From Halobellus sp. LT62 (GTDB lineage Archaea; Halobacteriota; Halobacteria; Halobacteriales; Haloferacaceae): a stretch of 64,000 nucleotides of DNA. The stretch spans positions 1,364,001-1,428,000 of the forward strand of contig NZ_JAYEZO010000001.1 of assembly GCF_037031285.1 (NCBI RefSeq), in the 5' to 3' direction. Shown piece after piece: positions 27,487-37,114 of this stretch. The position numbers were made by a program, and so were the translations under genes. The notes under the pieces are model-generated. The model did no database searches. It was not told the origin of the DNA and worked only from the letters and a program-made list of their open reading frames with translations. Every line of letters starts with the position of its first letter. The stretch's first letter is position 1.

Positions 27487-27951
27487 CTATACCTCGACCG
27501 GCGTCGCGTCGGCGAGCTGTCGAAGCTCGGTCGGTTCGATCGAGAACACCGCCGAGGGCGTCCCGGCTGCAGCCCAGACGGTATCGTACTCCAAGAGCGA
27601 CTCGTCGAGGAGCACCGGAACGGCCGAGTCGTGACAGACCGGCGGGACGCCACCGATGCTCCAGCCGACGACGTCGCTGATCGCGTCGGGGTCGGCCATC
27701 GAGACGTCGTCGACGTCTAGATACGCTGCGAGTCGATCCTCGTCGACGTGGTTGGCCCCGCTGGTCACGACGACGACGAGTTCGTCCTCGGCGGCGAAGA
27801 CGAGACTGCTCGCGATCTGGCCCACGTCGCAGCCGACGGCCTCGGCGGCGGCGGCGGCCGTTTTCGTTCCCTCCGGAAACTCCTCGACGGTCGGTTCGAG
27901 GTCGTAGCGCTCCCGCGCTCGCTCGACGAACTCCGCGGCTCGGCGATGCAT
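27487..27951 (-). CDS. YbaK/EbsC-type aminoacyl-tRNA deacylase
   Basis: 154 aa. A small single-domain YbaK fold: AAEAVGCDVGQIASSLVF near residue 35, VVTSGANHVDEDRL, and GWSIGGVPPVCH with the glycine-rich active loop near residue 97. These proteins hydrolyse mischarged tRNA in trans, usually Cys- or Ala-tRNA-Pro. Substrate cannot be told from the sequence. Confidence 0.88.
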   Translation of the reverse strand: MHRRAAEFVERARERYDLEPTVEEFPEGTKTAAAAAEAVGCDVGQIASSLVFAAEDELVVVVTSGANHVDEDRLAAYLDVDDVSMADPDAISDVVGWSIGGVPPVCHDSAVPVLLDESLLEYDTVWAAAGTPSAVFSIEPTELRQLADATPVEV

Positions 27952-28090
27952 ACGGCCTCCTCAGCTTACCGCCCCAAGAGGGCTTCGACACGGCCGACTC
28001 CTGTTGATGCGCCGCGCTTCGGTGACGCGATTAATGAACGGTGACTGACTAATTCCTGAGTGTTGGATCGGTTTCGCCGAGATGGACGCG

Positions 28091-28111
28091 TATTTTAGGC
28101 CGGCCAAAATA
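28091..28111. promoter_or_regulatory. Palindromic operator candidate upstream of the ZIP transporter
   Basis: TATTTTAGGCCGGCCAAAATA has arms TATTTT/AAAATA around the self-complementary GGCCGGCC, with one extra base in the left arm. The left half-site TTAGGC resembles DtxR/SirR-type metal-regulator boxes of haloarchaea (TTAGG...CCTAA). The palindrome ends 12 nt before the TATA box, where a regulator could block or assist transcription-factor binding. Confidence 0.55.
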
Positions 28112-28123
28112 CTCAGAAATATG

Positions 28124-28133
28124 AAATATTTAT
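28124..28133 (+). promoter_or_regulatory. TATA box of the ZIP transporter gene
   Basis: AAATATTTAT lies 24 nt before the ATG at 28158 in an AT-rich pocket. Spacing indicates a leaderless transcript. Confidence 0.65.
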
Positions 28134-28157
28134 CCCCGTCCGACGCCAACCGCCGAT

Positions 28158-29003
28158 ATGGTCGAGTTGGGGTCGCTGGGATTCGTCTTCGTCGCGGGGC
28201 TGATCACCGCGCTCGCGACCGGGTTGGGCGCGCTCCCGTTCTTCTTCGTCTCGGAGGTCAGCGACCGCTGGAACGTGGCGCTGTGGGGGATCGCCTCGGG
28301 GATTATGCTCTCGGCGTCGGTGTTCGGGCTCGTCTTGGAAGCACTCGGCGCGTACGTACGGGTATCGTTGCGCGGCGTCGCGATCGATCCGATCCCGCAG
28401 CGGCAGTTGCTGCTGCTCGGCGTCGGACTCGCGGCCGGCGTCGTCCTCGTGTACGTCGCCCACGACGTCATCGAAGCGGCGGAGGTCGACCCGCAGCAGT
28501 ACGCCGAGGCCGACTTCAAGAAGCTGGTGTTGATCCTCGGCGTGCTGACGGTGCACTCTTTCCCCGAGGGCGTCGCCGTCGGCGTCTCCTTCGCCGACCT
28601 CGGAATTCAGGGCGGGACTCAGCTATTCGGATTCGTCGTCCCGCTGCTCGCGATCTTTATGACCGTCGCGATCTCGATTCACAACGTCCCCGAGGGCGTC
28701 GCGATCTCGATTCCGCTGCGCTCGATGGGCGTGGCCAACTGGAAGCTCGTCTGGTGGTCGATCTTTTCGAGCCTCCCACAGCCGATCGGCGCGGTGATCG
28801 CCTTCTACTTCGTCCGCGTCGCCCGGGAGTTCCTCCCCGCTGGCTTCGGCTTCGCCGCCGGGGCGATGATCTACCTAGTGCTCACCGAGTTCATCCCGGA
28901 GGCCCGCGACGTCGGGAAGTCGCTCCCGGACGACGGGCGTCGAGAACTGTTCGGTGGGCTTGTCGCCGGCGTTGCGGTGATGATTCCGCTGGCGTTCATC
29001 TGA
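28158..29003 (+). CDS. ZIP family divalent metal transporter
   Basis: 281 aa with about eight helices. The two metal-binding helices are obvious: HSFPEGVAVGVSFADLG (near residue 135) and HNVPEGVAISIPL (near 174), with the His and Glu ligands. ZIP proteins import Zn2+, Fe2+ or Mn2+ into the cytoplasm. The palindrome upstream suggests metal-responsive control. The loop at about residues 70-110 has been extended compared with short bacterial ZupT forms. Confidence 0.93.
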   Translation: MVELGSLGFVFVAGLITALATGLGALPFFFVSEVSDRWNVALWGIASGIMLSASVFGLVLEALGAYVRVSLRGVAIDPIPQRQLLLLGVGLAAGVVLVYVAHDVIEAAEVDPQQYAEADFKKLVLILGVLTVHSFPEGVAVGVSFADLGIQGGTQLFGFVVPLLAIFMTVAISIHNVPEGVAISIPLRSMGVANWKLVWWSIFSSLPQPIGAVIAFYFVRVAREFLPAGFGFAAGAMIYLVLTEFIPEARDVGKSLPDDGRRELFGGLVAGVAVMIPLAFI

Positions 29004-29036
29004 GGCGCGAACAGGAACGTCGCGGTTTCGCCGACC

Positions 29037-29321
29037 TCAGTGACTGTGGCCCATCGCGTCGCTGAGCGAGACGCCGAAGCGCTCCTCGAAGAGCTCCTCC
29101 ATCTTCTCGTTGAGCGCTTCCAGATCGGCGGGCGTTTCGCCCTGACCGTGGTGAACGACGCCGTGGGCCTGCTGGGCGAACGACTGGATCAGGAGGTCGC
29201 CGACGACGGCCGTCGTTGATTCGCCCTGCTCGGTGAAGACGTCCGCGAGTCCCTCCGGCAGTTCGATCTCTTCTGTATCTCCGTTCGGCGCTTCGATGGT
29301 GTAGGTCTCGGTTTCAACCAT
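29037..29321 (-). CDS. Small conserved-type haloarchaeal protein, unknown function
   Basis: 94 aa from ATG at 29321; an upstream ATG at 29345 is in frame but adds only arginines. Starts with a short beta hairpin (VETETYTIEAPNGDTEEIEL), then a helical region with QSFAQQAHGVVHHGQG and a His-ending tail (AMGHSH). The several histidines could bind metal, fitting the neighbouring convergent ZIP gene, but that is only a guess from position. Confidence 0.65.
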   Translation of the reverse strand: MVETETYTIEAPNGDTEEIELPEGLADVFTEQGESTTAVVGDLLIQSFAQQAHGVVHHGQGETPADLEALNEKMEELFEERFGVSLSDAMGHSH

Positions 29322-29432
29322 ACCGACACTGCGACGCCTCCGCATAAGGGTCTGTGGGAATCGGCTGACCGTCTGTTGGGGTCGGCTAGCCGTCTGTGGA
29401 ATCCGGGTCGATTCGCAGTGTCGTCTTCGGCC

Positions 29433-30857
29433 TCAATCTCCCGGCGTCGGACGGTACGATCGGCTGACCTCCTTCCAACGGTCCGAGCGGAACCGCCAGA
29501 GGTTCACCGCCATCGGGACGGCGGTCTCGGCGAGCAGGGCGAGCAGTAATCCGGAAATACCGAGCGCGGGGACGACGGTCCCCAGCCACGCGAGCGGAAG
29601 CGCCGCGAGATACAGCCCCGCGAGCGCGGCGACGAACGGGATCTGCGTGTCGCCCGCACCGCGGAGCGCCCCGGTTATGGAGCCGTCGACACCGAGCGCG
29701 ACGACGCTGATCGCCGCGACTCGGACGAATCGCGCCGACAGCGCTTGGTGTTCGGGCTCGTTCACGAACACCGACGCGATGGGCCCGGCGAAGACGACCA
29801 CGACCCCGGCGGCGAGTACGTACACCACCGCCGAGAGGCGGATGATTCCCCAGCCGTAGGCCGCCGCGTCGCCTTCGTCGCCCGCGCCGAGTTTCTGCCC
29901 GACGAGCGTCGACGCCGCGATCGAGAAGCCCCACGAGAAGCTTTCGAGCAGCGCGCGGACCTGTCGCCCGACGCCGATGGCCGCGACGGCGATCGGACCG
30001 AACGTCGCCGCGATGGCGAGTAAGGGGAAGACGACCAGTCCCTGCGCGGCCCGCCGAGCGACTAGCGGCGTGGAGACCCGCGCGATCTGCCGGAGTAGGT
30101 CGTAATCGACGAGCGGCCCGGAGAACGTGAGCGGAACCGGGCTCGCGCCGCGTCCGCGGACGTAGTTCCGACCGGTCATCCCCCACGCGAAGACGACCGT
30201 CACCAGGAACGTCGCCAGCGCGGTTCCGAGCGCCGCGCCCGCGACGCCCATATCGAGGCCGAGGACGAACGTCGCCGACAGCGCGATGTTGGCGAGCCCG
30301 CCGCCCGCGCGGACCGCCATCGGGGTGACGGTGTCGCCGATGCCCGCGTACGTGCGGCTGGCGATCAGATTGAGAAACTCGAACAGCAGTCCCGGCGCGA
30401 CGACGGCGAGGTAGACCGCGCCGTGACCGATGCTCTCGGGGTCGTCGCCGACGAGGCCGACGAGCGCCTCCGCGCCGAAGCCGAAGAGCGCGACGACCGG
30501 TATCCCGAGTGCGATCGAGAGTACCACGCTCAGTCGCACGATCGCCGCCGCGCGGTCGTTGTCGCCGCCGCCGTAGTTCTGCGAGACGAGCGCGACCGTG
30601 CCGCCGGCGAGCCCGATCGCGAGGAACTTCGCGACCATCCAGAAGGCGCGGGCGAGCGTCAGCCCCGCCACCGCGGTCGGGCCGATCACCAGTCCGACGA
30701 GCGCCATATCGACCGTCTGCTTCGACATTATCGCGAGGCCGGTGACGATCCGCGGCCACGCGAGGTCGACGGTCGGACGCAGTCGGGACTCCTCGATGAT
30801 GCCCGCCTCCTCCAGCGTTCGGGCGAGCGCGGAACCGCTCCGACGGAGCCGTGACAC
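29433..30857 (-). CDS. MATE family efflux transporter (second copy)
   Basis: 474 aa with about twelve helices. SKQTVDMALVGLVIGPTAVA in helix 1, SRTYAGIGDTVTPMAVRAGG at the end of the first half and TGALRGAGDTQIPFVAAL in the second are the MATE signatures. GTG start at 30857. Only the general MATE pattern is shared with the gene at 2016-3392, so they are old paralogues. It exports an unknown organic cation, drug or metabolite. Confidence 0.9.
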   Translation of the reverse strand: MSRLRRSGSALARTLEEAGIIEESRLRPTVDLAWPRIVTGLAIMSKQTVDMALVGLVIGPTAVAGLTLARAFWMVAKFLAIGLAGGTVALVSQNYGGGDNDRAAAIVRLSVVLSIALGIPVVALFGFGAEALVGLVGDDPESIGHGAVYLAVVAPGLLFEFLNLIASRTYAGIGDTVTPMAVRAGGGLANIALSATFVLGLDMGVAGAALGTALATFLVTVVFAWGMTGRNYVRGRGASPVPLTFSGPLVDYDLLRQIARVSTPLVARRAAQGLVVFPLLAIAATFGPIAVAAIGVGRQVRALLESFSWGFSIAASTLVGQKLGAGDEGDAAAYGWGIIRLSAVVYVLAAGVVVVFAGPIASVFVNEPEHQALSARFVRVAAISVVALGVDGSITGALRGAGDTQIPFVAALAGLYLAALPLAWLGTVVPALGISGLLLALLAETAVPMAVNLWRFRSDRWKEVSRSYRPTPGD

Positions 30858-30942
30858 GGTTACGGCGACGGCCTCACGGGGCTAATCGCTTCCGCTCTCG
30901 GGCGGCGGTCGTCTACGCGGACCCGGTCAACGGGTCACGCTG

Positions 30943-31131
30943 TTATTTGACCGCCTCGCGGAGCCGATCTAAGAGATCCGGCTCGTACGTTTCGAGGACC
31001 GTCACGCCGTCCTCCAGACGTTGCAGTCGGCGGCGGAGTCGGGTCCGAACCGTCGACCGATACGCGTCGCTCCCGCGCGCTCGCGTCAACACCTCTCGTT
31101 CCGTTCTCGTCAGCAACGCGCGTCCTGTCAT
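30943..31131 (-). CDS. Small haloarchaeal protein (62 aa), unknown function
   Basis: ATG at 31131; an almost wholly helical, Arg-rich peptide (LTRTEREVLTRARGSDAYRS, then RRRLQRLEDGVTVLETYEPD). Unusually basic for this proteome. A TATA-like AGTATATGC lies about 25-33 nt upstream on the minus strand, which supports real, leaderless expression. No recognised family; a small nucleic-acid-binding role would fit the charge but is untested. Confidence 0.55.
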   Translation of the reverse strand: MTGRALLTRTEREVLTRARGSDAYRSTVRTRLRRRLQRLEDGVTVLETYEPDLLDRLREAVK

Positions 31132-31202
31132 ACATCCTCTACGAGTAGGGAGAGCATATACTGTGCTACCGTTCTGAGAACGCTGGACACCTCGCTCGGA
31201 GA

Positions 31203-31243
31203 TAACGGAATACCGTTAGCACCGGAAACATCTGTCGCGGTGC
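31203..31243. promoter_or_regulatory. Two adjacent inverted repeats between divergent small genes
   Basis: TAACGG-AATA-CCGTTA (31203-31218) is a perfect six-base-arm palindrome, followed directly by GCACCG...CGGTGC (31219-31243) as a possible hairpin. They sit 41 nt before the 62-aa zinc-finger gene. An operator for that gene is possible. Confidence 0.35.
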
Positions 31244-31283
31244 GTGGGATCATTTCCCCTCCAGAAAGAGTGCGAATACTGAA

Positions 31284-31472
31284 ATGAGCGAGCCGACGGA
31301 CAGAGAGGAACCCGAAATCGGAAACTCCAGCGATCTGGTATTCACGTGCGGCGAGTGCGGTGGGCGGGTCGCCTGCGAAGGGATCGGTGAAGAGGGGACT
31401 CAGCGGCCGGTCTGTGACTGCGGAACGCGATATATCGTCACTATCTCGGTGTTAGATCTCGGGAGCACATAG
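31284..31472 (+). CDS. Small zinc-finger protein (62 aa)
   Basis: ATG at 31284. An acidic N-terminal stretch is followed by FTCGECGGRVACEG and PVCDCGTRY, together offering four or five cysteines for one zinc site. Resembles the haloarchaeal zinc-finger micro-proteins; no function can be named from the sequence. Confidence 0.65.
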   Translation: MSEPTDREEPEIGNSSDLVFTCGECGGRVACEGIGEEGTQRPVCDCGTRYIVTISVLDLGST

Positions 31473-31497
31473 AGCGGTCACCGCCTTCCGGGAATCC

Positions 31498-32565
31498 CTA
31501 ATCGTCGCTCTCGGCTGCCGCGACCTCGCTCTTCGCGGCGGCCTTCTGCTCGCGCTTCAGCTCTTCGAGGTAGTCGTCGGCGTCGAGCGCGGCCATCACG
31601 CCCATCCCGCCGGCTGTCGCCGCCTGCTGGTAGTGGGAGTCGACGACGTCGCCCGCGCCGAAGATGCCGGGGACGTCCGTCGCGGTCTGGTTGCCGCCGG
31701 AGCCACCCTGCGCGATCAGGTAGTTCTCGTCGTCGAGTTCGACGCCCGTGCCTTCGAGATACGACGTGTTCGGCGTGTGGCCGATAGCGTAGAACACCGC
31801 GCCGACGTCGAAGTCGAACTCCTCGGTCTCTGGGTCGTCGAGCTTGGCGGTCGGGTGTCCCTCGGGGTGGCTGACGAGGGTGACGTGGTCGACGCCCTCC
31901 TCCCTGCTCCCGTGGAGCTCCGTCACCTCGGTATTTCGCATAATCTCGATCTCGCCCTCCTCGACTTTCTCCATCACGCGGTCGATCCAGTAGTCCTCCG
32001 CGCGGAACTCCTCGCGGCGGTGGACGAGGTACACGGTAGAAGCGAACTTGGTGAGGAAGTTCGCCTCCTCCATCGCGGCGTCGCCGCCGCCGACGACCAT
32101 AATCTTCTCGTCGCGGAAGAACGCGCCGTCGCAGGTCGCACACGTCGAGAGACCGTATCCCATCAGGTCGTCCTCGCCGGGGATGCCGAGCGTGCGGGCG
32201 GACGCGCCCGAGGCCGCGATGATCGCGTCGGCGGTGTAGACGTCGCCGTTTTTCAGTTTGACCGTGAACGGTCGATCTTCGGCCTCTACGGACTCGGTGA
32301 TGCCGTTTTTGATCTCCGCGCCGAAGCGCTGGGCCTGTTTCTTCATATTCTGCACCAGCTCCGGGCCGGAGATGCCCTCGGGGAAGCCCGGATAGTTGTC
32401 GACCTCGGTAGTGAGCGTGAGCTGCCCGCCGGGCTCGTCGCCCTCAAAGACCAGCGGTTCGTTGTTCGATCGACCCGCGTAGATCGCGGCCGAGAGCCCG
32501 GCGATGCCCGAGCCGGCCACGATCAACGGTCGATGCTCGACGACGTCGTCAGCGTTGTCTGTCAT
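31498..32565 (-). CDS. trxB: Thioredoxin-disulfide reductase-like flavoprotein
   Basis: 355 aa. FAD-binding GSGIAGLSAAIYAGRS at residue 17, the redox-active CATCDGAFF near 141, the NAD(P) fold VVGGGDAAMEEANFL near 160 and GIFGAGDVVD for FAD near 305 are all in the TrxB order. The enzyme passes electrons from NAD(P)H (or F420/ferredoxin in some archaea) to thioredoxin. N-terminal extension of about 12 residues and a C-terminal Lys/Glu helix are slightly longer than bacterial TrxB. Confidence 0.93.
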   Translation of the reverse strand: MTDNADDVVEHRPLIVAGSGIAGLSAAIYAGRSNNEPLVFEGDEPGGQLTLTTEVDNYPGFPEGISGPELVQNMKKQAQRFGAEIKNGITESVEAEDRPFTVKLKNGDVYTADAIIAASGASARTLGIPGEDDLMGYGLSTCATCDGAFFRDEKIMVVGGGDAAMEEANFLTKFASTVYLVHRREEFRAEDYWIDRVMEKVEEGEIEIMRNTEVTELHGSREEGVDHVTLVSHPEGHPTAKLDDPETEEFDFDVGAVFYAIGHTPNTSYLEGTGVELDDENYLIAQGGSGGNQTATDVPGIFGAGDVVDSHYQQAATAGGMGVMAALDADDYLEELKREQKAAAKSEVAAAESDD

Positions 32566-32697
32566 ATCCGCCTCTTGGTTCGACCGGCCCTTTTAGATTC
32601 CGCTGTCGTGCGCGGCCCTCACTCGACTGTATTGTTATACCTTAGCAATACTGGCTCTGTCGGGGAGATACTTACCGTCGGAACGACGAGAGGGGGT

Positions 32698-32985
32698 ATG
32701 CCCGCGGATCTGATCGAGAAGACGGATCGGTACGAGGGGATGTTCGCCGACGCGCTCGCGGAGGCCGAAATCGCGGTCCCGGCGTCGACGCCGCTGGGTG
32801 AGGCGGCGGCTGAGATCCGAGAGATGGCGCTGTCGTACCTCGAAGACGGCCGCCACTTCCGCGAGAACGACGACCCCGTCAACGCCTTGGCGTCCTTCTC
32901 GTACGGCTACGGGTGGCTCGATGCCGGCGTTCGGATGGGGCTGTTCGAGATTCCCGACGAGACGCATCTGTTCACGACGGAGTAG
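32698..32985 (+). CDS. DUF357-type small helical protein
   Basis: 95 aa from ATG at 32698, with GATACTTA (32667-32674) about 24 nt upstream as a likely TATA box. ALSYLEDGRHFRENDDPVNA then LASFSYGYGWLDAGVRMGLF matches the archaeal DUF357 pattern of paired helices with an FSYGYGWLD core. These proteins occur across archaea and have no known function. Divergent from trxB. Confidence 0.85.
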   Translation: MPADLIEKTDRYEGMFADALAEAEIAVPASTPLGEAAAEIREMALSYLEDGRHFRENDDPVNALASFSYGYGWLDAGVRMGLFEIPDETHLFTTE

Positions 32986-33031
32986 CGGCTTGGCGAACGT
33001 CCCAGCCGACGACTGATACGCTACCTGAGCG

Positions 33032-34522
<1,491 letters not shown>

Positions 34523-34640
34523 CGCCGGTTCTACTCGCGTGGTCGTTGTTAAATCGTCGGAACGGAACCGGGACGTCGATCACGTCACTGGACGGGGTCG
34601 GGACGTCGGTTCCCGCGTTCGAACGGAGCCGAGGGGTCGA

Positions 34641-35168
34641 TCAACTCGTGGGGACGGATTCGAGCGCCGACTCCACGTGCCGGAGCGCGTTCGCGCCGTC
34701 GCGCCGCGGGACGACCACCACCAGTTCGTCGCCCGCGACGCCCGCGGCGTCGACGAGGACGTTCTCCGCGGCGAGCCTGTCGACGACGGCCGAGAGCGCC
34801 CGCGCGTCCACGTTGCCGTCGACGACGATCGCGGTGAGGCTGCCGTCGGCGGTGACGACGGCGCTCTCGCCGACAGAGAGGAGCGCGTCGACGTCGCCCC
34901 CGGCATCCATCGCCGAGTCGTTCCCATCGACGTCGACGCCCGCGAGACCGACGCCGCTTCGCATCCGGACCGTGACGTCTCGGCCGGTCGATTCCAGTTC
35001 CGAGAGGTCGTCGGCGAAGCGCCGCAGCGCGGTCGCAACGGAGTCGGTATCGCCGTCGACGTCCAGCGACTCCGCGGCGGCCGCGTAGTTGACGACGCCC
35101 GCGCGGAGGGCTCGGAGCAGCCACGGGCGGGCGCGAACGGCGGCCCGCGTCTCGGCGGCCAGTGACAT
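34641..35168 (-). CDS. Haloarchaeal protein with ACT-like C-terminal half, unknown function
   Basis: 175 aa from ATG at 35168 (an upstream TTG/ATG would add four residues). The first 60 residues form helices (RAAVRARPWLLRALRAGVV); the rest alternates strands with conserved-looking glycines (GSLTAIVVDGNVDARALS, DELVVVVPRRDGAN), consistent with two ACT/ferredoxin-like units. I recall such proteins only as uncharacterised haloarchaeal ones. The ORF is in phase with high-GC third positions, so it is real. Confidence 0.65.
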   Translation of the reverse strand: MSLAAETRAAVRARPWLLRALRAGVVNYAAAAESLDVDGDTDSVATALRRFADDLSELESTGRDVTVRMRSGVGLAGVDVDGNDSAMDAGGDVDALLSVGESAVVTADGSLTAIVVDGNVDARALSAVVDRLAAENVLVDAAGVAGDELVVVVPRRDGANALRHVESALESVPTS

Positions 35169-35242
35169 ATCACCGAGCACGCAGGAGAAGGAGAAAAATC
35201 CGGGGGGTCGCTACGCGGTAAGCTTTCCGAGATGGCCGAAAC

Positions 35243-36043
35243 TCACTCAGGACTCTCGGTTGAGGATGACTCATCCGCTACGCTGATGACTCCGCCCGAC
35301 TCTCCTGCCGAGGTTCGAACGTCGTAGCTGATATCCACCCCCGGCTTGGCCGACTCGATACTCGCAGACATCGTTTCATCAGCCGATTCTCCGGGCTGTA
35401 GCACGATTTCGAACTTCCTCGAAGTGGGCGTCGGGCTCGAGAAGACCACCGACCCGCGGAACGTTCCTAGACCCTTGCCGACATTCTCGCCGGTCACGGT
35501 GACGTAGAAATCCTCGCCATACGTGATGGTCTCGGGGGCAGTCATCGTCCACTCCCACGCGGGCGGCGGTGCCGTCGCACTTTCGAGATCGAGGTCCCAC
35601 TGCCACGAGCCGTTGTCGCCTTGTAACCGCAGCGATGGTGCGGTGTTGAGTGGTGCGGGTACGTCGAACAGCAGCCATCCCCGCGGTTCGGCTTCCACGT
35701 ATTCGGGTTTGATCGGGTACTCCCTCCTAGTCGGCATCCCGGTATCGGTCGGAATATGATCGACGGCTTGGTGGTCGTAGCGTTCGCCGTCGGCGACGAG
35801 CGAAAAGTCCTCTCGACTCGGGAGTGGGTCCACCTCGTTCGTGTCCACCGCGACGAACACGAACTGCCCGTCCGCCGACCGGACCCCGATCGAATCCACG
35901 TTCACGATGCGATGGTAGGAGTGCTGGACGGTCGCGGCCTCGATAGTCATCGCAGGCCGCGGAGATGTGCCGGGCAGGCTGCCGACGCAGCCGGCGAGAC
36001 CGGCGGCTGCGAGCGTAGCGAGATACCCGCGTCTTGAGGGCAT
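35243..36043 (-). CDS. Tat-exported lipoprotein, unknown function
   Basis: 266 aa. The N-terminus SRRGYLATLAAAGLAGC carries a twin-arginine signal and a lipobox with Cys19, so the protein should be exported folded and anchored to the membrane. The remainder is beta-rich, with two Ig-like strands sets: an ESIGVRSADGQFVFVAVDTN-like region and, after residue 170, a CARDB-like segment (YVTVTGENVGKGLGTFRGSV). The C-terminus ends in an acidic Ser tail. The upstream CDS runs divergently. Confidence 0.75.
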   Translation of the reverse strand: MPSRRGYLATLAAAGLAGCVGSLPGTSPRPAMTIEAATVQHSYHRIVNVDSIGVRSADGQFVFVAVDTNEVDPLPSREDFSLVADGERYDHQAVDHIPTDTGMPTRREYPIKPEYVEAEPRGWLLFDVPAPLNTAPSLRLQGDNGSWQWDLDLESATAPPPAWEWTMTAPETITYGEDFYVTVTGENVGKGLGTFRGSVVFSSPTPTSRKFEIVLQPGESADETMSASIESAKPGVDISYDVRTSAGESGGVISVADESSSTESPE

Positions 36044-36202
36044 TACGCGACGTTCGCTTGTTCGTGTTAAGTGCTTTCTGCGACACAGATCCCCTGTGAT
36101 CGGGGGATGCCGGCCGGATAACTTCCGTAGAGTGGGGCCTCAGCGATGTTTGCACACCCGCGGGCCGAAGTCCATAAGGGCGTTCCGTCCCCCCTCCTAC
36201 CT

Positions 36203-37114
36203 ATGCAAGCGCTGGTCATCGTGGCGCACGGGTCACACCTCAACCCGGACTCGTCGGCACCGACGCACCGCCACGCGGACACCATCCGCGCGACGGGCGC
36301 GTTCGACGAGGTCAAGACGGGGTTCTGGAAGGAAGAGCCCTCCCTCAGAGAGGTGCTCCGTACCGTCGAATCCGACGAGGTGTACGTCGTCCCGCTGTTC
36401 GTCAGCGAGGGGTACTTCACCGAGCAGGTGATTCCCCGCGAACTCCGGCTGTCGGGATGGGACGTCTCCGAGTGGGACTCGGACGGGCTGAGTGCCGACA
36501 CGGCGACGCTGTCGGCCAAAGACACCGGCCAGACGGTCCACTACTGCGGGCCCGTCGGCACCCACGAGGCGATGACGGACGTGCTCGTCCGCCGCGCCGA
36601 GACGGTGACCGGCGATCCCGACGTCGGAGAGGACTTCGGCCTCGCGGTCGTCGGCCACGGTACCGAGCGCAACGAGAACTCCGCGAAGGCCATCGAGTAC
36701 CACGCCGAGCGAGTTCGCGAGATGGGTCGCTTCGACGAGGTGCAGGCGCTCTATATGGACGAAGAGCCGGAGGTCGACGACGTCACCGACTACTTCGAGA
36801 GCGAGGACGTCGTCGTCGTGCCGCTTTTCATCGCCGACGGCTTCCACACCCAAGAGGACATCCCGGAGGATGTGGGCCTGACCGACGACTACCGCACGGG
36901 CTACGACGTGCCTAGCGAGGTCGACGGGCACAGAATCTGGTACGCGGGGGCCGTCGGCACCGAGGGCCTGATGGCCGACGTGATCCTCGAACGCGCCGCC
37001 GACGCGGGCGCGGAGATCGAGGCGGCGATCGACACCGTGCGGGAGGAGACCCGCGACGCGGAGGCTACTGGCGACGTCGCCCTCGACCGCGAGACGGGGA
37101 CGGCAGGTGACTGA
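36203..37114 (+). CDS. cbiX: Double-domain CbiX-type sirohydrochlorin cobaltochelatase
   Basis: 303 aa from ATG at 36203. Two CbiX halves are visible: VIVAHGSHLNPDS at residue 5 and LAVVGHGTERNENS near 150, each with the metal-binding His, followed by VPLFVSEGYF and VPLFIADGFHT. These enzymes insert Co2+ (or Ni2+, Fe2+) into sirohydrochlorin at the start of the anaerobic cobalamin pathway. The next gene overlaps by eight bases. Sequence position alone does not tell the metal. Confidence 0.9.
   Translation: MQALVIVAHGSHLNPDSSAPTHRHADTIRATGAFDEVKTGFWKEEPSLREVLRTVESDEVYVVPLFVSEGYFTEQVIPRELRLSGWDVSEWDSDGLSADTATLSAKDTGQTVHYCGPVGTHEAMTDVLVRRAETVTGDPDVGEDFGLAVVGHGTERNENSAKAIEYHAERVREMGRFDEVQALYMDEEPEVDDVTDYFESEDVVVVPLFIADGFHTQEDIPEDVGLTDDYRTGYDVPSEVDGHRIWYAGAVGTEGLMADVILERAADAGAEIEAAIDTVREETRDAEATGDVALDRETGTAGD

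Noticed and set aside
27299-27991. 230-aa Arg-rich ORF opposite or overlapping the YbaK gene
   Set aside because: Out-of-frame shadow with almost only Arg/Gly/Ser content.
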